DNA from: Atopsyche davidsoni
Lineage: Eukaryota; Arthropoda; Insecta; Trichoptera; Hydrobiosidae
Length of the DNA: 64,000 nucleotides
NCBI GenBank assembly: GCA_022113835.1
Contig: JAILWY010000009.1
Location: 12,128,001 to 12,192,000, forward strand
Direction: 5' to 3'
Position numbers and translations under genes: made by a program. Shown here piece by piece: positions 59,560 to 64,000 of this stretch (position 1 is its first letter; every line of letters begins with the position of its first letter). The notes under the pieces are model-generated. The model was given only the letters and a program-made list of their open reading frames with translations. It searched no databases and was not told the origin of the DNA.

Positions 59560-62500
59560 TATTAGATATAAATATAGAAAATGCCATGCAAGTTGGCCAT
59601 AGAAATACTGCAAATTTTCATGGATTTTGTTAGACGAGCACGACGTATTTTGATCGATCAGCTCAAATGCCTGTCATATGTATAATAAAATTGCAGAATC
59701 CTTCTATAAGGTACATAATAAATAATAAGAAATTACATAACTTCGGAATTTGGATCTGATTGTAGATCTTCAATTTAGTACTGTCAGAAAGAATTACCAA
59801 TTACGATATTCTAAATAAACGTTATAACTATAAAGATTTGATTGAGTAGTTAAATGACAATTTTTAGAAATCTAATCATAAAATTTATTATCAGAGCGAT
59901 TCAGTATAAAAATCTAATTAATTCCTTGTAATAACATTTTTAATTTAAAATGAGAGCCTGATATCTGATTTTTGTAATTAATTAAGTGCTTTCTCTCGAT
60001 CAGTATCCAATAAAAGGAATTAATTCCGTTTATGAAGAATACACAAGGTAATATATCCTTACTCACATTCAGAGATGGGGCGAACAGGACACAGATGAAT
60101 CATCTGATAATTTGATCCTTCCAACCGAAAATTCGAGATAAATGAGCCAAATGCGTATTTAATAAACGGAAGACGAACCGAGGCAGGAGGCTTCTTCGGA
60201 AAACATTTATTTTCGTCTCCAGTACTAGCAATAATAGGCTTTATGTCAACCTACTTCGCAAATACCAATATTGCTGGTGATTATTTCAAAGCGTATCCTA
60301 TACGCGCTTGTTCTGATGTGCCGTCCATAGAGTAATTATAAAAAATATTAGTCTACAGATTACTTTTATTAACAATATTAACATACTCACTGAAAACTAA
60401 GTTATTTCTATAAATTAATTTAGTATAGTATTTAAAAATAAATCAAATATTGACCCTATTTTACTTATTTTAAGTGTCGCGCCTCTAAAATAATAAATAA
60501 CACCGTAACACTATTTTAATCTACCCTAAAGTTCTGTTCTTCTTTTTGTGCCGAAAATAAGTCAATATGAGTTTTGCTAAACTATTTTCGTTATGTTAAG
60601 TCTAACATAACAATTTGTCTTTTTTTTTTACTTACAAATGATTTCTGTTTGTCACCTTCTCCGTGTATGTCACTGCCTCAAGAAAAAGTGCTCCCAATAC
60701 TTGTCCAGCTTTGAGTAAAAAATTCTTATTCAAATAAATAGTTTTATTCATGAGTTATTCTATTTGTTAAAAACTTCTAAATACTTACCATAGTATGTGA
60801 TGTATTTTTTTTTTCATTTCCACTTTGCGTTTTGTACAGCTTTGCAGTTTCTGAAAGTACATATTATTCAAACACGTTTCATTTTAGTTAGAACGAGAGA
60901 CTGACTTCTTCTGAAGATCATATCCAACTTACTTAATGAGTTTCACCGTCGCGCTGTTTGCATCTCTTGAGGAGTATTTCTCGTAGAATAAAGGGGCCCC
61001 TCCACCTTGGGAGATATACTCATCACTTCACATGTAAAATACTTTAAAGTTTTCTTATTTGTTTTGTGTACTATGATAGCACACTATTTCATAATTATAC
61101 ATATATGATATTACACGTAAAATACTATTTAATAACTGTCATATATAAACAAATTAAAAATAATAATAATCAAAGTTTCAAAATTATTTTTTTGAGACAA
61201 ATAGTATTGTTTCAGCAAATCTTGAAAATAAGACTGAACTTTTTATGAAAATGAGACCTTATGATAAATAATCTTTTTAGATAAACATAGAAGATTAAGA
61301 AAGGATAGCACGAATAAGTTTTAATTTACAGGTACGGTATTTGAAGCAAGCAGTTATATGTTACATCGACTAATTAGATATGAAAGACAGAAATATATAT
61401 TTTTTAATATTTTATAAATATCTAATGATTTGTTTTCATACATCTGAAATTCGACCAAAAGATTTTTTTAAATTTCACAGCTATCTCAGGGTTAACGATA
61501 AGTTAGCCAATCAATACTTCATATATTGTTTTAGTCCTTGAAAAGTATTTGTCAAATTTTGTCGTTTTGTTAAACATCAAATTACAATAAATTTCCTTAT
61601 CCGATACAAACATCTCGGCAGATTAATTATTCGGCCGATGTCGGGAATAGCTCGCGAGCGTCGGGAACTTCGCCGGAACTTTGAAACGCTTATCATATTT
61701 AGATCTGAGTACAAATTCAAATTGAATTCATGAAAAAGTTTCCCAACTCATCAGGCATTCGATCTCGGGTGAAATTTCGAGAAGAAAAAACACTCATTCT
61801 GAACGACCTTCCTCGGTGACATTAGAAGCAGTATACTTAAAAATATATTTTTTCTTAGAAATTATATAGAAAATAGATGGTTATATACCTTTTACGAGTA
61901 CTGTCTACTTATTCGAGAATTAATTGAAAGTGTATATTTTATATCATATAATTAACATTTTTGTGACAGTATAGTTATATTTTTGATGCTCCTTGATTGC
62001 AAATATATATTAAATTGTTTTAGCATTTAGAAACGCCGGATAATAAACAGAAATATCAGGAATAAATGTGTATTTTTTTAGTATCATTGCAAACTTTGTA
62101 ATTATTTTCGACATTGCATATTTCAACTAAATATAAAAACTATTAAGTAAATAATAACGCACTATTTTGTGGGGTAATAAATAATTATTACATTACAAAA
62201 TAAAAACCTTGAACTAGTCTCATTTGATAAGGCAAATAATCAATTACACGTTAGAATGTCCAACGATAAATATACCTATATTTAACTGGATCAGAGATTT
62301 TTTAAATATTTTTATTTTATTGCTTGCGGTGTCCTGTCCCGTATTTTAAATAGGTGCTTGTATCTGAGAACTATATGATTTTAATTTACGGCTTTAGAAT
62401 GCTCTATGATTAATTCACGTGATATTTATTCTCGACCAGACAAATGATTTATGAGGCGGTGTGGCCATTTGCAATATGCCCTAATTTCTTTTCTCTGTCT

Positions 62501-64000
62501 GATATGCCGCTTCCGAGAAATCTTAATTAAATATTAAATTTAAATTATTGCGGGACTTTCGTTGTCTTGCCCTTCAAATTAATACATCAATCTTTGTTCA
62601 ACAAGAAATCTTTTTATGGGTTTTCGTGTTTTTTTTAAATGAATTAGTAATTAAAAATGAGTTTCTATATTTCAGTTGAACGACACCGACAATATTATAT
62701 ATCTTGCTTTATGCATGAGCAATTAAAAAAATTAAGTTTTAATTTTGAGTTAACCTATCCAAAAAACAGTCATCACTTAAAAAATAATTTCCAAAAAATG
62801 TCATAAACACGATATCTTTACAGCTTTGGTATGTTTGATGATATGTTTCTCAAAATTATTTATTTTCTGTGAAAAAAACGTATCAATTAGCTAATAACTA
62901 TATTTTAATTTTTTATTTATCATTTATAGTAGAGATCTTCGATGCAATTAAATTAATAATAATAAAAGTCATTTTATCTTTATGCAATGTAAATATGCAT
63001 GTTTTTTTTTTCTTTATTGTGATAAATACTTGTTATCTTTGTTAAAAAACCTTCTTTATTATTTTGATTTATCATAAGAATGATACATTGAAACATCATA
63101 AAAATCTGATGTTATGATATTAAAGAGTAATATCACGTAAATGATCAAGATGCTAAACCTAAATCTTTCAAAAAACATTTATTAACCACGGGGCAAAACT
63201 AGAAGCCTGCTAGCGAGAAACAAAAAGTGGTCTTCAAGAAAGGCTAAGGGATCATTTGAATATCAAAAGCCTCTCGGGAAGAGAAGGGTGTCCGGGCCTT
63301 GGCAGTTTATATCCCTTTTTATTGACTAACATTCGCCTGTGTTATTTCCTTGCGTACTGCTGTTTCGTTCATCCTCCGCCATAATACGTGAGGGATTCCC
63401 CTTTCTCGAGAGATTATTGGGTTTATAAAATGTCTTTCCTTTCTCTGTTGTACGGGTAATAAGGAAACGCTCCAAATTGAAAGTTCGTAGCTCTGGAAAT
63501 TATTGTACCTATATTATGATTTTACGTTGCTTCGAGATCCTCCCGGACCTTTCTTTGTATTAACTCTCTCCCTCTGTCTTAAAACATCAAAGAGAAACAA
63601 CGCAACGATGAGTCCTCCAATTTTCAATCAGAATTTTTCTCGAACGTCAAAATCTTTCTTCCAACTTGTTAATGAGGGACGTCAAGCGCATGATAATTAC
63701 TATATAATTAATGATCCGAGGTCTATCACAGAATTTTCAATTTTATTTTTAAAAAGAAAATTTTCGCTGAAAAATGTTTTCATTATCCAAAGTCTAAAGC
63801 AAATCCAGTCAAATTTGAATACTTTCTGGAAATAACTGAACTCCTACCTGCCGTATACTTACTCTTACCTCTAATACCTCCCCCAACCGTGCGACCATCT
63901 ATTCCACTCACACGTCGCTCATCTACCTCCTCCACGTGTATAAATACCGACTCTACCCAAAAAAACTTGCTCTACATACGCAAATCACTTTATTTGATGA
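59560..64000. other. alpha-catulin intron 2 to window end, no gene
   Basis: AT-rich with a few conserved-looking mixed patches (60070-60330, 61620-61680). From 63840 the + strand becomes pyrimidine-rich and includes GTATAAATACC near 63938, which could be a TATA box or chance. No further alpha-catulin exon was found. Confidence 0.45.

Noticed and set aside
63900..63950. CACGTGTATAAATACC as a possible promoter
   Set aside because: A lone TATA-like word at the window edge with nothing downstream to support it.

Overview
This is AT-rich nuclear DNA of an insect. Introns are many, with GT/AG borders, and Helitron, hAT, Tc1/mariner-type and Jockey-like elements are present. Lepidoptera is the best guess, but that is inference. 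Two genes on the + strand can be supported, and both were assembled by eye from splice sites and protein-family memory.

Region 1 (1-6251) is upstream DNA with no gene I can support. It holds a (TA)n run, a tRNA-like remnant, one copy of a dispersed repeat and half of a fold-back element. Region 2 (6252-14759) is a complete class III myosin gene: 21 coding exons, about 1500 residues, with an intact Ste20-type kinase, an intact motor, three IQ motifs and a short tail. It is closer to vertebrate MYO3A/MYO3B than to Drosophila NINAC. Region 3 (14760-17177) is the 3' flank followed by a cluster of one dispersed repeat family, whose last copy ends about 120 bases before the next gene's ATG.

Region 4 (17178 to beyond the window end) is the 5' end of alpha-catulin (CTNNAL1), an alpha-catenin/vinculin relative. 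Exon 1 (17178-17264) and exon 2 (26161-26338) join in phase and match the family's N-terminus. A second ATG-bearing exon candidate (20901-20939) in a GC-rich island has the right phase to replace exon 1. Intron 1 carries a Jockey-type reverse transcriptase fragment, two minisatellites, a decayed five-unit array and a 286-base fold-back. Exon 2 lies at the edge of a tandem array built from its own flanks, and that array was later split by a hAT element with perfect 8-base target duplications.

From 26339 to the end (more than 37 kb) I find no further host exon. The sequence is best read as intron 2 of alpha-catulin. It contains two short hAT elements, a decayed larger hAT copy, three Helitrons, a Tc1/mariner-type MITE, a LINE fragment, fold-backs, G-rich runs and scattered GC-rich islands that may be regulatory.

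The two genes have no obvious joint pathway beyond the actin cytoskeleton. I found no CRISPR, prokaryotic operon, rRNA or credible intact tRNA.
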